Shown piece by piece: positions 49,443 to 58,796 of a stretch of 64,000 nucleotides of DNA. The DNA comes from Streptomyces cacaoi (GTDB lineage Bacteria > Actinomycetota > Actinomycetes > Streptomycetales > Streptomycetaceae): assembly GCF_006539165.1 (NCBI RefSeq), contig NZ_BJMM01000026.1, positions 1 through 64,000 of the forward strand, given 5' to 3'. The notes beneath the pieces were generated by a model. That model was not told the origin of the DNA and did no database searches. It saw nothing but the letters and a program-made list of their open reading frames with translations. How positions within the stretch are numbered: the first letter of the stretch is position 1; each line of letters begins with the position of its first letter. The position numbers and the translations under genes were made by a program.

Positions 49443-50512
49443 GCGCGGAGGGAGCCGCCCGGGGAAGCGCCGGCGCAGCCGCCGGGGGAGACCTCGGGGG
49501 CGCGGAAACCGGCCGTCCCGCCGCCGTGCTGTGCGGGCTCGGGTCGTGGCTGCCGCCCGTCGAGGTGCCCAACGAGCAGCTGTGCGACCGGCTGGGCGTC
49601 ACGGCCGCATGGATCGAGCAGCGCATCGGGGTGCGCAGCCGGCGCCGCGCCGCATCCGGCACCGCCACCGTGGCGATGGCCGTCGAGGCCGGTGCGCGGG
49701 CACTGAAGTCGCAGGGCCACGCGCGTGTGGACGCCGTGCTGCTCGCGACGGTGACCTCCGACCATCTCGGTCTCGCCGGCGCCCCCGAGGTCGCCGCCGA
49801 ACTGGGCCTGACGGGCGCCGCCGCCTTCGATGTCTCCGCCGCGTGCGCCGGCTTCCTGCACGGCCTGTCGGCCGCCGCCGGATATCTCGCCGCCGGCACC
49901 TTCGAGCGGGTCCTGGTGATCGGCGCCGACACCATGTCGGCCCTCCTGGACCCGGACGACCCCGGTACCGCGCCCATCTTCGGCGACGGGGCGGGCGCCG
50001 CGGTGCTGCGCGCCGGTGACGCGGCCGAACCCGGCGCTCTCGGCCCCTTCGTCCTCGGCAGCGACGGCGGGCGGCGCCATCTGATCCAGGCCGACGGCGG
50101 CGGCGCGCTCGACCGCTACCGCTGCACGGGCGGCGCTCCCCTGCCCTATCTGCGGATGGACGGCAGAGAGGTCTTCAAACAGGCACTCGGCCGGATGAGC
50201 ACCGCCGTACAGGAGTCGGCGGCGCGGGCGGGCTGGCCGCTGGCCGAGGTGGACCGGTTCGCGCTGCACCAGGCCGACGCCCGGATCTCCGGTGCCCTCG
50301 CACGCAGCCTGGCGCTTCCCGAGCACAAGTGGCTGTCCAACATCGAACAGGTCGGCAACACGTGCGGCGCCTCCGTCCCCCTGCTGCTCGACCACGCGAA
50401 CGCCGCCGGCGCCCTGCGGCCGGGGCACCGCACCGTGCTCGCCGCCTTCGGAGCGGGCCTGGCCTGGGCCGGTACCAGCACGGTGTGGCCCCGGCTGGCG
50501 TCCGGCGCGTGA
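49439..50512 (+). CDS. 3-oxoacyl-ACP synthase III (KASIII) family enzyme
   Basis: The 357-residue enzyme has an intact Cys-His-Asn triad: Cys136 in DVSAACAGFL, His277 in FALHQAD and Asn307 in VGNTCGAS. A disordered Gly/Ala-rich 25-residue start precedes the fold. KASIII enzymes condense an acyl-CoA starter with malonyl-ACP; the Asn (not Asp) argues for condensation rather than the acyl transfer of CerJ-like members. Gene order with its own ACP suggests a dedicated starter step. Confidence 0.93.
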   Translation: MSAEGAARGSAGAAAGGDLGGAETGRPAAVLCGLGSWLPPVEVPNEQLCDRLGVTAAWIEQRIGVRSRRRAASGTATVAMAVEAGARALKSQGHARVDAVLLATVTSDHLGLAGAPEVAAELGLTGAAAFDVSAACAGFLHGLSAAAGYLAAGTFERVLVIGADTMSALLDPDDPGTAPIFGDGAGAAVLRAGDAAEPGALGPFVLGSDGGRRHLIQADGGGALDRYRCTGGAPLPYLRMDGREVFKQALGRMSTAVQESAARAGWPLAEVDRFALHQADARISGALARSLALPEHKWLSNIEQVGNTCGASVPLLLDHANAAGALRPGHRTVLAAFGAGLAWAGTSTVWPRLASGA

Positions 50513-50567
50513 CGGACCGGCACCCGCGCGGGGCGCCGGGCAGGCACCGGGAGAGGTGAGGAGAGGC

Positions 50568-52106
50568 ATGGTTGCGGCCGGCACCGCCGCGTTCCCGGCG
50601 GTGGACAGGGTCATCCTGGACATGGAGGACGACGGCGCGGGCCACTATCTGTACATCGGCGCCGCCCTGGAGATGGACGGCCCCGCGCCCGCGCTCGACG
50701 CGGTACGCGCCCACGTCCGGGAGCGGCTCGCGCTGCTGCCGCCGTTCTACGGCGAGCTCGATGTGGCCGGTCAGGTGCGGGAGTTGACCGTACCGCCGGG
50801 CCCCGACAGCCGGCGGCGCGCCTATGACGCGCTGCCCAATCTGACGGTGCCGGGCACACAGCCGTGGGGCCTGTGGCTGGTGCACGGCCACGGGGACGAC
50901 GGATATCTGCTGTTCCACCGGGTCCACCACGGTGTGCACGACGGAGTGGGCCTCGCCCTGCTGCTGCGAGTGCTGTTCGCGCTCACTCCTCAGGCCGCGG
51001 CGCGCGCGGCGCACACCGAACGCCCGGCGCCCGCCGCCCCGTCTTCCGCGCGCCCGGCGCGGGAGGCGCACGCGGCGCAGGAGGCCCGGGCGGCGCCGCC
51101 CCCCGAGCGCGCCCCGGCACAGCGGCAGGTGCAGGGGCAGGCACCGGGGCAGGCGCGGGCCCGCGCGGGCGCACAGCTGCGGCACGCCGCCGACTCGGCA
51201 CGGCTGTTCCTGCCCGGGCCGCGCCGTCCGCTGCCACCCGCCGAGCGGGCCGGGCGGCGGATCGTCTCGGCGGTCACAGTGCCCGCCGCCCAACTGCGCG
51301 GCGCCGCCGCGGAATGGGGGTGCTCGGTGCTCGGTGTGCACCTCAGCGCGCTCTCGCACGCCTGCCGGAGCACCGATGTGACCGGGTGGACACGGGAGCG
51401 CCGCTCGCGCGGTATCGCGCTGCCCGTCTCGCTCACCGACACCCGGTCGGGGCCCTACCGGGGCAACCGCTACTCCCTCGTGCGGCTGCCCGTTCCCTGG
51501 GACGAGCCCGATCTCGGCCGCAGGGCACAGCTGTTGGCCCGCGAGGTGCGGCGCTATCAGGACCCGGCGGTGCGTTCCGCGCTGGCCCGGGCGCTCGGCC
51601 GGCTCGGCACCGGTGCCACCCGCCGGTTCTCCGAACGCCTCTACGCCCGCTGCGGTGTGCAGACCACCGTGCTTCCGCTGGCCGGCGAGGTCGGGTTCGC
51701 CGGGCGCCCCGCCCGGCACTTCACCGGCCTCAACTGCCTGCCCGCCCACTTCCCGTACCAGCCCGTCCTCAGCCTGCACGGCGGCCGGGCCGTGTGCGCC
51801 TTCACCGTGGACGCCGCCACGCCCGGCGCCCGCGACCTGGCCGCGTACTGGCGCGAAGCCCTCGACGAACTCGCCCCGCCCCCACGCCCGGAGCGGCCCG
51901 CCACCCCGTTCCCGGCCGCACCCTCCGGCCCCTCCGCCGCCCCGCCTCCCGCGCCTCGCTCCGAGCCGCCCGCCGCTCCTTCCTCCGGCCCGTCCGCCGC
52001 TCCTCCTTCCGGTCCGTCCGCCGTCGCGTCCGAGGGTGCGTCCTCCGCCCCTTCTTCCGGACCGTCCGCCGGAGCGCCCGCCCCCGAGGGAGCGCCGCCG
52101 GACTGA
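50568..52106 (+). CDS. Wax-ester synthase/DGAT-like acyltransferase
   Basis: A 512-residue protein starting MVAAGTAAFPAVDRVILDME after GGTGAGGAGAGG. The active-site motif HHGVHDG lies at 120-126, the HHxxxDG of the condensation-domain/WS-DGAT superfamily that esterifies acyl thioesters to alcohols. A long low-complexity Ala/Arg/Gln region (about 145-205) and a Ser/Pro-rich C-terminal tail (about 445-512) flank a second domain with NRYSLVRLPVPWDEPDLG and GFAGRPARHFTGLNCLPAHF. It probably releases or transfers the acyl chain made by the KASIII/ACP. Confidence 0.83.
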   Translation: MVAAGTAAFPAVDRVILDMEDDGAGHYLYIGAALEMDGPAPALDAVRAHVRERLALLPPFYGELDVAGQVRELTVPPGPDSRRRAYDALPNLTVPGTQPWGLWLVHGHGDDGYLLFHRVHHGVHDGVGLALLLRVLFALTPQAAARAAHTERPAPAAPSSARPAREAHAAQEARAAPPPERAPAQRQVQGQAPGQARARAGAQLRHAADSARLFLPGPRRPLPPAERAGRRIVSAVTVPAAQLRGAAAEWGCSVLGVHLSALSHACRSTDVTGWTRERRSRGIALPVSLTDTRSGPYRGNRYSLVRLPVPWDEPDLGRRAQLLAREVRRYQDPAVRSALARALGRLGTGATRRFSERLYARCGVQTTVLPLAGEVGFAGRPARHFTGLNCLPAHFPYQPVLSLHGGRAVCAFTVDAATPGARDLAAYWREALDELAPPPRPERPATPFPAAPSGPSAAPPPAPRSEPPAAPSSGPSAAPPSGPSAVASEGASSAPSSGPSAGAPAPEGAPPD

Positions 52107-52223
52107 CTCCGCCCGGGCCCGCACACAGGTCCGGCCGCCGCCCCCGATCCGGCGCGCACGCCCCTGGCGCCCCCCCACGCCCCCGGGCACCTCCCCCCAC
52201 ACCTCCCTCGCAAGTGAGCACTC

Positions 52224-54482
52224 ATGAAACGCCCCGCGTTCGACCCCCTCGCCCGTCTGGCCCGGCTGACGCTGCGCCGGCCCCGGCTGACCCTGCTGGC
52301 CGCCCTCTGCCTCGTCCTGCTGGCCGGGGTGGCGGGGGCCGGGGTGACCGAGCAGCTGCACCACGGTGGGACGGCCGTGGAGGACGCCGAGTCGGCGCGT
52401 GCCGACGAGACGCTCTCCCGCGACTTCCACGGCGGCAGCCCGTCGGTGGCGCTGGTGGCCACCACGTCCGGCTCGGTGGACGCGCCCGACGCCGCACGGG
52501 CCGGTGCCGAACTGGTGGCGCGGGCCCGTACGTTCCCGCACGTCGTGGCCGTCCACGGGTACTGGCCCGGCCGGGACGCGGCCCTGCGGGGGCGCGGCGG
52601 CCACGCGGCGGTCGTCCATGTGCGGGTGACGGCTTCGGAGTCGGAGGCGCACGAGAGGGTGCAGCCGCTGCTGGACGCGCTGACGGGCCGGCACGGGCCC
52701 CTCCAGGTGCGGGCGACCGGGCCGAGTCCGGTCCGGCTGGCCATCGAGGAGCAGACCAGGGACGACCTGGTGCACACCGAGCTGCTGGAGGCTCCGCTGG
52801 TCGCCGCCGTCCTGGTGGTCGTCTTCGGGGGTGTCGTCACGGCCGGGCTGGCGCTGATGGTCGGGCTGTGCGCGATGGTGGGGGCCGCCGCCCTCCTGCG
52901 GGCGCTGAACGGCTTCACCGATGTGTCCCTGATCGCGCTGAACCTGGCCACGGCCCTCGGCTTCGCGCTGGCCGTCGACTTCAGCCTGTTCCTGCTCGCC
53001 CGCTACCGCGAGGAGAGAGCGAGGACACCGGATCCGGCCGCGGCGCTGGAGGCCACGGTGCGCCGTACCGGCCGCACCGTCACCGTCTCCGCGCTGACGG
53101 TCATCGGCAGCCTGGCCGCCCTGCTGGTGTTCCCGGTGGACATGCTGCGGTCCGTGGCCTACGGCGGGATCGCCGTCGTGGCGGCGAGCGCGGTGCTGGC
53201 GCTGACCGCGCTGCCCGCGGCCGTCCTGCTGCTCGGGGACCGGATCGACGCGCTGTCCTTCCGGCGCCGCCGCACCCCGCGGTCCCCGGGGGACGGCCGC
53301 TGGTACCGGCTCGCCCACCGGGTGATGGCCCGCCCCGTGCCGGTGGTGCTCGTCCTCGGCTCGCTGCTGGCCGTGCTGGTGCTGCCGTTCGGCTCGGCCC
53401 GCTTCGGCAGCTTCGACGACCGTGCCCTGCCGGGCGATTCGCCCGTGCGGCAGGCCACCGACACGCTGCGCTCCGACTTCGACTACCAGGCACTCCACCC
53501 CGTCCAGGTCGCGCTGCCCGGTCTGGACGCCGAGCGGGACGGGCCCGAACTCGGCCGGTACGCACGGAAGATGTCGCGGATCGAGCATGTGCGGCGGGTG
53601 GAGACCGCCACCGGCGTCTACCGGGACGGGCAGCGGGTCGCGGGCCCGCCCGCCGGACACGCCTCCCCGGCGGGCGTCTGGGCGGCCGTCGTCACGGACG
53701 TGGGGCCGGAGAGCACCGAGGGCACCCGGGTCGTCCGGGACGTGCGGGCCCTGCCGTCCCCGGCGCCCGTCCTCGTCGGCGGCACCCAGGCGTGGCTCGT
53801 CGACCTCCAGGACACCCTCCGCGACCGGCTCGCACCGGCCCTCGCGCTGATCGCCGCGCTCACCCTGGCACTGCTCGGCTGGAGCACCCGCAGTCTGCTG
53901 CTGCCGGTGAAGGCGCTGGTCCTCAACACGGTGAGCCTGACGGCCACGTTCGGCGTCATGGTCTTCGTCTTCCAGGAGGGGCATCTGCACCGCTGGCTCG
54001 GGTTCACGCCGACCGGGGTCACCGACACGCTGCAACCCGTGCTGGTGCTGTGTGTCGCCTTCGGGCTGTCCATGGACTACGAGGTGCTGCTGCTGTCCCG
54101 CACCGTCGAGGAGCACGCCCGGGGCGCGCCGACCCGGCAGGCGGTGGCCCTCGCCGTCCAGCGCACGGCCGGGCTGTTCACCGCCTCCGCGCTGATCGTG
54201 GTCGTCGTCATGGCGGCGCTGGCCACCTCCGGGCTGATGGTGCTGAAGGTCGTCGGCGTCGGGGTGGCGATGGCGGTGCTGATCGACGCCACCGTCATCC
54301 GGCTGCTGCTGGCCCCGGCCCTGATGGCCGTCACCGGCCGCGCCAACTGGTGGCTGCCGCGCCTGCCGCGCACGCCCCGGCTGCTGCGCCGCTCGCGCTC
54401 CACGCTGCCGCGCCCCCGGGGCGCCCGGGGGTCCGCCGAGCCCGGTCCGGAACCGCGGGAGAGGGATCCGGCGGGCCGGTGA
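52224..54482 (+). CDS. MMPL/RND-family exporter
   Basis: The 752-residue protein has an N-terminal helix (LTLLAALCLVLLAGVAGAGV), an extracytoplasmic domain (about 50-180), a helix bundle containing LGFALAVDFSLFLLARYREE, then a second half with VLVLCVAFGLSMDYEVLLLS, the twin Asp-containing signature helices of MMPL proteins. Such transporters export lipids in actinobacteria. It follows the WS/DGAT gene by 117 bases on the same strand and probably exports the acylated product. Confidence 0.92.
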   Translation: MKRPAFDPLARLARLTLRRPRLTLLAALCLVLLAGVAGAGVTEQLHHGGTAVEDAESARADETLSRDFHGGSPSVALVATTSGSVDAPDAARAGAELVARARTFPHVVAVHGYWPGRDAALRGRGGHAAVVHVRVTASESEAHERVQPLLDALTGRHGPLQVRATGPSPVRLAIEEQTRDDLVHTELLEAPLVAAVLVVVFGGVVTAGLALMVGLCAMVGAAALLRALNGFTDVSLIALNLATALGFALAVDFSLFLLARYREERARTPDPAAALEATVRRTGRTVTVSALTVIGSLAALLVFPVDMLRSVAYGGIAVVAASAVLALTALPAAVLLLGDRIDALSFRRRRTPRSPGDGRWYRLAHRVMARPVPVVLVLGSLLAVLVLPFGSARFGSFDDRALPGDSPVRQATDTLRSDFDYQALHPVQVALPGLDAERDGPELGRYARKMSRIEHVRRVETATGVYRDGQRVAGPPAGHASPAGVWAAVVTDVGPESTEGTRVVRDVRALPSPAPVLVGGTQAWLVDLQDTLRDRLAPALALIAALTLALLGWSTRSLLLPVKALVLNTVSLTATFGVMVFVFQEGHLHRWLGFTPTGVTDTLQPVLVLCVAFGLSMDYEVLLLSRTVEEHARGAPTRQAVALAVQRTAGLFTASALIVVVVMAALATSGLMVLKVVGVGVAMAVLIDATVIRLLLAPALMAVTGRANWWLPRLPRTPRLLRRSRSTLPRPRGARGSAEPGPEPRERDPAGR

Positions 54483-54510
54483 CGGGGCCGCCGGGCGGAC
54501 CGGGCTCCCC

Positions 54511-54593
54511 GGTGGCCGCCGGGCGGGCCGTGCTCCTCGGTGGCCGCCGGGCGGGCCGTGCTCCTCGGTGGCCGCCGGCGGACCGTGCTCCTC
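54511..54593. repeat. 28-bp tandem repeat, three units between convergent genes
   Basis: ggtggccgccgggcgggccg plus tgctcctc occurs at 54511-54538 and 54539-54566 with a shorter variant at 54567-54593, reaching the stop of the NmrA gene. An earlier partial copy begins near 54485. It fills the gap between the convergent MMPL and NmrA genes and may form the shared terminator. Confidence 0.88.
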
Positions 54594-55530
54594 AGTGGGC
54601 CGCCGGGCGGTCGGTGGAGGGGGCCGGGAGGCCCAACTCCCGTGCGGCGCAGTCGGCGAAGCGGCGCGGCGGGTGGCCGGTGACGCGGTGGACGGTGTCC
54701 GTGGTGCGGTCCTCCGCGCCGCCGGCGATCGCGACGTCCATGTCGGCGAGGAGCGCGGCGAACGGGCCGGGGACGCCCGTCCGGTCGCGGAAGTGCGCGC
54801 ACTGCTCGTCGCGGGTCAGCCGCTGGTGGACGACGCGGGACCCGGTGAGCGCGGTGAGGGTGGCGGCGACATCGGCGTAGTCGAGCGCCTCGGGCCCGGT
54901 GAGGACGAGGTCGGTACGGGGCGCCGCCGGGTCGGTGAGGGCGTGGACGGCGACGTCGGCGATGTCGTCGGCGTCGACGAACCCGACGCGGCCGTCGCCG
55001 GTGGCCGTCCGGATGACGCCCTCCGTGCGGGCGCTGTGGGCGTGCAGATGGTCACCGGTGAAGTTCTGCATGAACCAGGAGGGCCGCAGCACCGCCCAGT
55101 CCTCGAACAGCCCGGGCAGCTCCTCGTGCACCTGCCCGACGGCGGGCCCGCCGCGCGGCACCGAGGACGCGCTGAGCAGCACCACCCGGTGCGCCCCGGC
55201 CGCGCGCGCCTGCCGGAGGAAGGGCAGCATCGCGGCGGCGGGGTCGGTCGAGCCGACGGGCGGCACGAGGTACATCCGTCCGACGCCGTCGAGCGCGGGT
55301 GCGAAGGTGCTCGGATCCGTCCAGTCGAAGCGGACGGCGCGGGCTCCCGGGACCGGGGTGGCCCGGCGGGTGGCGGCCACGACGGGCAGGCCCCGTGCGA
55401 CGAGCCGGGCGGCGACCCGGCTCCCGGTGGTCCCGCTCGCGCCGGTGACCAGCACGGCGTCGCGCACGGAGCCGTCCGCCGGTCCGTCCGTGTGGTGTGC
55501 CGGGTCCTGTGCGGGGTGTGCGGTGCTCAT
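54592..55530 (-). CDS. NmrA-like NAD(P)-binding protein
   Basis: A 312-residue Rossmann-fold protein of the atypical SDR/NmrA type: VLVTGASGTTGSRVAARLVA as nucleotide site, YLVPPVGSTDPAAAMLPFLR, VVLLSASSVPRGGPAVGQVH and WAVLRPSWFMQNFTGDHLHA, then a C-terminal GPEALDYADVAATLTALTG. It probably reduces or senses NADPH; enzyme activity is not certain because no Tyr-Lys pair is evident. It overlaps the SnoaL-like gene by four bases and is controlled from the same promoter. Confidence 0.88.
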   Translation of the reverse strand: MSTAHPAQDPAHHTDGPADGSVRDAVLVTGASGTTGSRVAARLVARGLPVVAATRRATPVPGARAVRFDWTDPSTFAPALDGVGRMYLVPPVGSTDPAAAMLPFLRQARAAGAHRVVLLSASSVPRGGPAVGQVHEELPGLFEDWAVLRPSWFMQNFTGDHLHAHSARTEGVIRTATGDGRVGFVDADDIADVAVHALTDPAAPRTDLVLTGPEALDYADVAATLTALTGSRVVHQRLTRDEQCAHFRDRTGVPGPFAALLADMDVAIAGGAEDRTTDTVHRVTGHPPRRFADCAARELGLPAPSTDRPAAH

Positions 55531-55964
55531 CGTGCGTCTCCTGCGAAGTCGAGGGAGCCCTCGGGGGCGGTGGCCGGGCTCCAGTAGTCGCGGTACCGGG
55601 TGAAGCGCCCGTCCTCGACGGTCACCACCGCGACGTAGTCCATCTGGAAGGGCGCGCCGGTCGCGACGATGCGGCCCGCGGAGCGCATCTCGACGACGAG
55701 GACGCGCGGGTCCGTGGTGCGGTGGATCTCCACCCGGGGGAAGTCGTGCAGGTCGATGTGGTCGGGGTAGTCGCGCATATAGGCGGCGACGGCCTCCCTG
55801 CCGTCGAGCCGGCGCGGCAACCCCTCGGCGGCGAACGGGAATTCCATGATCCCGTCCTCGTCCCACAGGGCGACCCAGCCGGGGATGTCCTTGTCGAGCA
55901 GCAGACGCAGGCTGTGCCGGAAGAGTGCGGCGGGGTCGGTCGGGGGCGCGGGGGCGCTCGGCAT
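55527..55964 (-). CDS. SnoaL-like (NTF2-fold) protein
   Basis: A 145-residue protein with the NTF2-like cone: FRHSLRLLLDKDIPGWVALW, DEDGIMEFPFAAEGLPRRLD, then GREAVAAYMRDYP and VVTVEDGRFTRYRDYWSPAT. Proteins of this kind are cyclases, isomerases or ligand binders. It forms a two-gene operon with the NmrA-like gene, divergent from the TetR gene. Confidence 0.88.
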   Translation of the reverse strand: MPSAPAPPTDPAALFRHSLRLLLDKDIPGWVALWDEDGIMEFPFAAEGLPRRLDGREAVAAYMRDYPDHIDLHDFPRVEIHRTTDPRVLVVEMRSAGRIVATGAPFQMDYVAVVTVEDGRFTRYRDYWSPATAPEGSLDFAGDAR

Positions 55965-56011
55965 GGCGGTCTCCTGGTGCAGGCGGGGACGGCCGGCATC
56001 CGGACACGGGT

Positions 56012-56076
56012 TAGAATCCGGACCGACGGTCCGTTTGACGTCCGCAACAATACGGACCGCCGGTCCGTTTTTGCAA
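56012..56076. promoter_or_regulatory. Divergent promoters with two TetR operators
   Basis: Two perfect palindromes, CGGACCGACGGTCCG (56019-56033) and CGGACCGCCGGTCCG (56053-56067), share flanks (AAT before, TTT after) and are 34 bp apart. On the minus strand TTGCAA (56071-56076) and TATTGT (56047-56052) are 18 bases apart with operator 2 filling the spacer. On the plus strand TAGAAT (56012-56017) is followed directly by operator 1. A TetR dimer on both sites would block both promoters. Confidence 0.85.
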
Positions 56077-56155
56077 GGCCGGTCCGCGGCGTCGCGGACG
56101 ACGGGGCACCGCGGACGGCTGGCGCCGACGGTGCCGACGCTGCTGACAGGGGGTG

Positions 56156-56240
<85 letters not shown>

Positions 56241-56270
56241 ACGACAGGGGAGAGACGGAGGAGAGGAACC

Positions 56271-56855
56271 GTGCCCGAACGCAGACCGCGCGCGGACGCC
56301 GCCCGCAACGAGAAGGCCGTGCTCGACGCGGCCGACGAGCTGTTCGCCCGCTGTGCGAGCCCCGCCGAGGTGACCATGGCGGCCGTCGCCACGGCCGCCG
56401 GCGTCGGCAAGGGCACGCTCTTCCGCCGCTTCGGCGACCGCTCCGGGCTGCTGGTCGCGCTGATGGCGGCCCGGCTGGAGCCGCTGAGCCGCCAGGTCGA
56501 GGAGGGCGATCCGCCGCTCGGCCCGGGGACGCCGCCCCGGGAGCGGGCCGCCGCGCTGCTCGACGCGGTGCTCGGCTTCAAGCTCGCCAACCGCCATCTC
56601 TCGCTGGCCCTGGAGGAGTTCGGCAGCGGCAGCCCCTACCGGGCCCCGCACTACGAGCAGTGGCACCGCACGCTGAGCGACATCCTGGAGCGGATCCCCG
56701 GCTGGAGCGCGGCCGAGAGCGCCTTCGCCGCCGACGCGCTGCTCGCCACCGTCCGTGCCGACCTCGTCGAACACCTCGTCACCGAACGCGGGTTGACGCC
56801 CGAGCAGGTGCGCGAGCGCGTCGCCGGGTTCGTCGCGCGGGTGCTGGCCGGCTGA
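56271..56855 (+). CDS. TetR-family repressor
   Basis: A 194-residue regulator beginning MPERRPRADAARNEKAVLDA at a GTG after GAGGAGAGG. The helix-turn-helix region is VTMAAVATAAGVGKGTLFRR with FGDRSGLLVALM; the ligand domain follows. It is transcribed divergently from the SnoaL/NmrA pair and the palindromes between them are its likely operators. Confidence 0.93.
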   Translation: MPERRPRADAARNEKAVLDAADELFARCASPAEVTMAAVATAAGVGKGTLFRRFGDRSGLLVALMAARLEPLSRQVEEGDPPLGPGTPPRERAAALLDAVLGFKLANRHLSLALEEFGSGSPYRAPHYEQWHRTLSDILERIPGWSAAESAFAADALLATVRADLVEHLVTERGLTPEQVRERVAGFVARVLAG

Positions 56856-56891
56856 CCGTCCGCGAGCCGCCCCTCTCCGCCCCCGTTCCCG

Positions 56892-58634
56892 TCAGGTGTC
56901 CGGGCGGAGCGGGCCGTCGAGCCAGGGCGGGAGCGGGCGGTAGACGGTCAGGGGAGTGCGCTCCTTGTCCAGGAGGAGGGCGGAGGGCGCGGGCGCCGTC
57001 TCGCCATCGTAGGAGCAGACCGTGCCGGCCTCGACGCCGGTCAGCCGCAGCCGCCGGCCGCGTACGGCGGCGTGGACGGGGGAGCGGTGCAGTACCCCGG
57101 CGAGCGCGGAGGCCACCAGGCGGGTGCGCGCCCAGCGGCCCGCCCGCACCAGATGGATGTCGAGCATGCCGTCGGCGAGGTTGAACCGCCGGGCGCCCCC
57201 GGTCCCGCCGCCCGGCCCGTGGTACGAGCAGTTCCCGGCGAACAGCAGCCACAGCGAGCGGGGCCGCCCGTTGACCCGCACCTCGAACGGGCGGGAGTGG
57301 CGCAGCACATGGACGGCCGCGATCAGCCCCGCGGCCCACGGCCCGACCCGCCCGCTCCACCGCTCCCGCACCTCGACGAGGTCCCCGTAGGCGCCGAGGC
57401 TGAAGGTGTTGACGAAGTGTCCGCCGGTCCCGCCGGTTCCGCCGCTTTCGTCAGTTCCACCGGTTTCGCCGCTCGCGCCGGTTCCGTCGGTTCCGCCTGC
57501 CCCGCCGTCGTCCCGGAGCGGGGTGAAGCGGGCCAGGTCGACCGCAATGGCGTGGCCCGCCGTCACGGCGTCCGCGATGTCCTGGCAACCGGTGACGCCC
57601 AGGTCCTGGGCGAGGTGGTTGTACGTGCCGCCGGGCAGTACGGCCAGCGGAACGCCGTGCCGGTGCGCGGCCCGTGCCGCGGCGCCGACACTGCCGTCCC
57701 CGCCGAACACGCCCAGCGCGCCGCCCTGTCCGGCGGCCCGGCGTGCCTGCTCGTCCAGCAGCGCGGGCAGGTCGCCCCCGCCGTCGGCGTCCGGCTCCCA
57801 CCGGGTGACCGTGGCCTGCGGCAGCGCCCTGCGCACCTCCTCCAGGAGGTCGGCCGAACCCGAGCCGGGGTTGGCGACGACCGACAGGCCGCGGCCCTCC
57901 TCCAGCGCGGGCGCCTCGACCAGCGGCTGCGCCGGCGGGACGCGCCGCCGCGCCTCCAGCACGGTGCGCACCGCCAGCGCCGAGGCCGCCCCGAGCGTCA
58001 CCCCGGCGAGGACGTCGCTGGGGTAGTGCACGCCCGTGTAGACGCGGGAGAACGCGACGGAGGCCGCGAGCGGCGCCACCGCGGCGCCCCAGCCGGGGGA
58101 CTCCAGCGCGACCCCGGTGGCGAACGCCGCCGCGGAGGCCGAGTGGCCGGAGGGGAAGGACGTGCTGCGCGGCAGCCGCTTCAGCCGCCGTATCACCGGC
58201 ACCTCGTCCAGCACGGGCCGCTCCCGGCGGAAGGCGCCCTTGCCGACGGTGTTGACGACGACGGACGCGACGGCCAGCGACGCCGTGCCGCGCACCGCCG
58301 CCCGCCGGGCACTCCGCCCGCCGACGCCGGAGAGCACCATGCCGGCGGCGACGCCCAGCCACAGCTTGCTGTGGTCGGCGCCGCGGCTCAGCCGGGGCAG
58401 CACCTCCTCGGCCCGGGGCCAGTGCCGCTCGGCCACCCGCCGGAACAGCGCACGGTCCCAGGCGCCGAGCGCCTCGGCGGCCCGGGTGCCGCCGCGGGCC
58501 CGGCGGGCGCCTGTCAGCCCCGCGAGCGCGGGGCGCGTCCCGGACGACGGTGCGCCCGTGCCCGCGCCCCCGCCCGTGCGCCGCGCGTCGGGCGCCCACT
58601 GCCTCTCCCACCACGGTCGCCGCCGTTCCGCCAC
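56892..58634 (-). CDS. Bifunctional PAP2 phosphatase / diacylglycerol-kinase-like protein
   Basis: The 580-residue fusion has a PAP2 domain (about 60-235) with motifs KGAFRRERPVLDE, PSGHSASAAAFATG and SRVYTGVHYPSDVLAGV, with several membrane helices, and then a DAGK catalytic domain (about 245-580) with VVANPGSGSADLLEEV, VFGGDGSVGAAA and LPGGTYNHLAQDLGV. A Gly/Thr-rich insert (TDGTGASGETGGTDESG) interrupts the kinase part. It probably removes and adds lipid phosphate groups at the membrane. A separate PAP2 gene follows upstream on the same strand. Confidence 0.92.
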   Translation of the reverse strand: MAERRRPWWERQWAPDARRTGGGAGTGAPSSGTRPALAGLTGARRARGGTRAAEALGAWDRALFRRVAERHWPRAEEVLPRLSRGADHSKLWLGVAAGMVLSGVGGRSARRAAVRGTASLAVASVVVNTVGKGAFRRERPVLDEVPVIRRLKRLPRSTSFPSGHSASAAAFATGVALESPGWGAAVAPLAASVAFSRVYTGVHYPSDVLAGVTLGAASALAVRTVLEARRRVPPAQPLVEAPALEEGRGLSVVANPGSGSADLLEEVRRALPQATVTRWEPDADGGGDLPALLDEQARRAAGQGGALGVFGGDGSVGAAARAAHRHGVPLAVLPGGTYNHLAQDLGVTGCQDIADAVTAGHAIAVDLARFTPLRDDGGAGGTDGTGASGETGGTDESGGTGGTGGHFVNTFSLGAYGDLVEVRERWSGRVGPWAAGLIAAVHVLRHSRPFEVRVNGRPRSLWLLFAGNCSYHGPGGGTGGARRFNLADGMLDIHLVRAGRWARTRLVASALAGVLHRSPVHAAVRGRRLRLTGVEAGTVCSYDGETAPAPSALLLDKERTPLTVYRPLPPWLDGPLRPDT

Positions 58635-58796
58635 AGCCGGCCCCCTCGTCTCCGTACACGATCACGAGCACGGAACGTCTGCCCCTCGGCGTCCGGAACA
58701 CACCCGGGTGTGAGCCGACCGGCACGTCCGGGCGCGGGCGAACGCGTCCGGACACGGGCGGGCCGACCGGTCGGCCGCCTGGTTCGGCCCGGCCGG

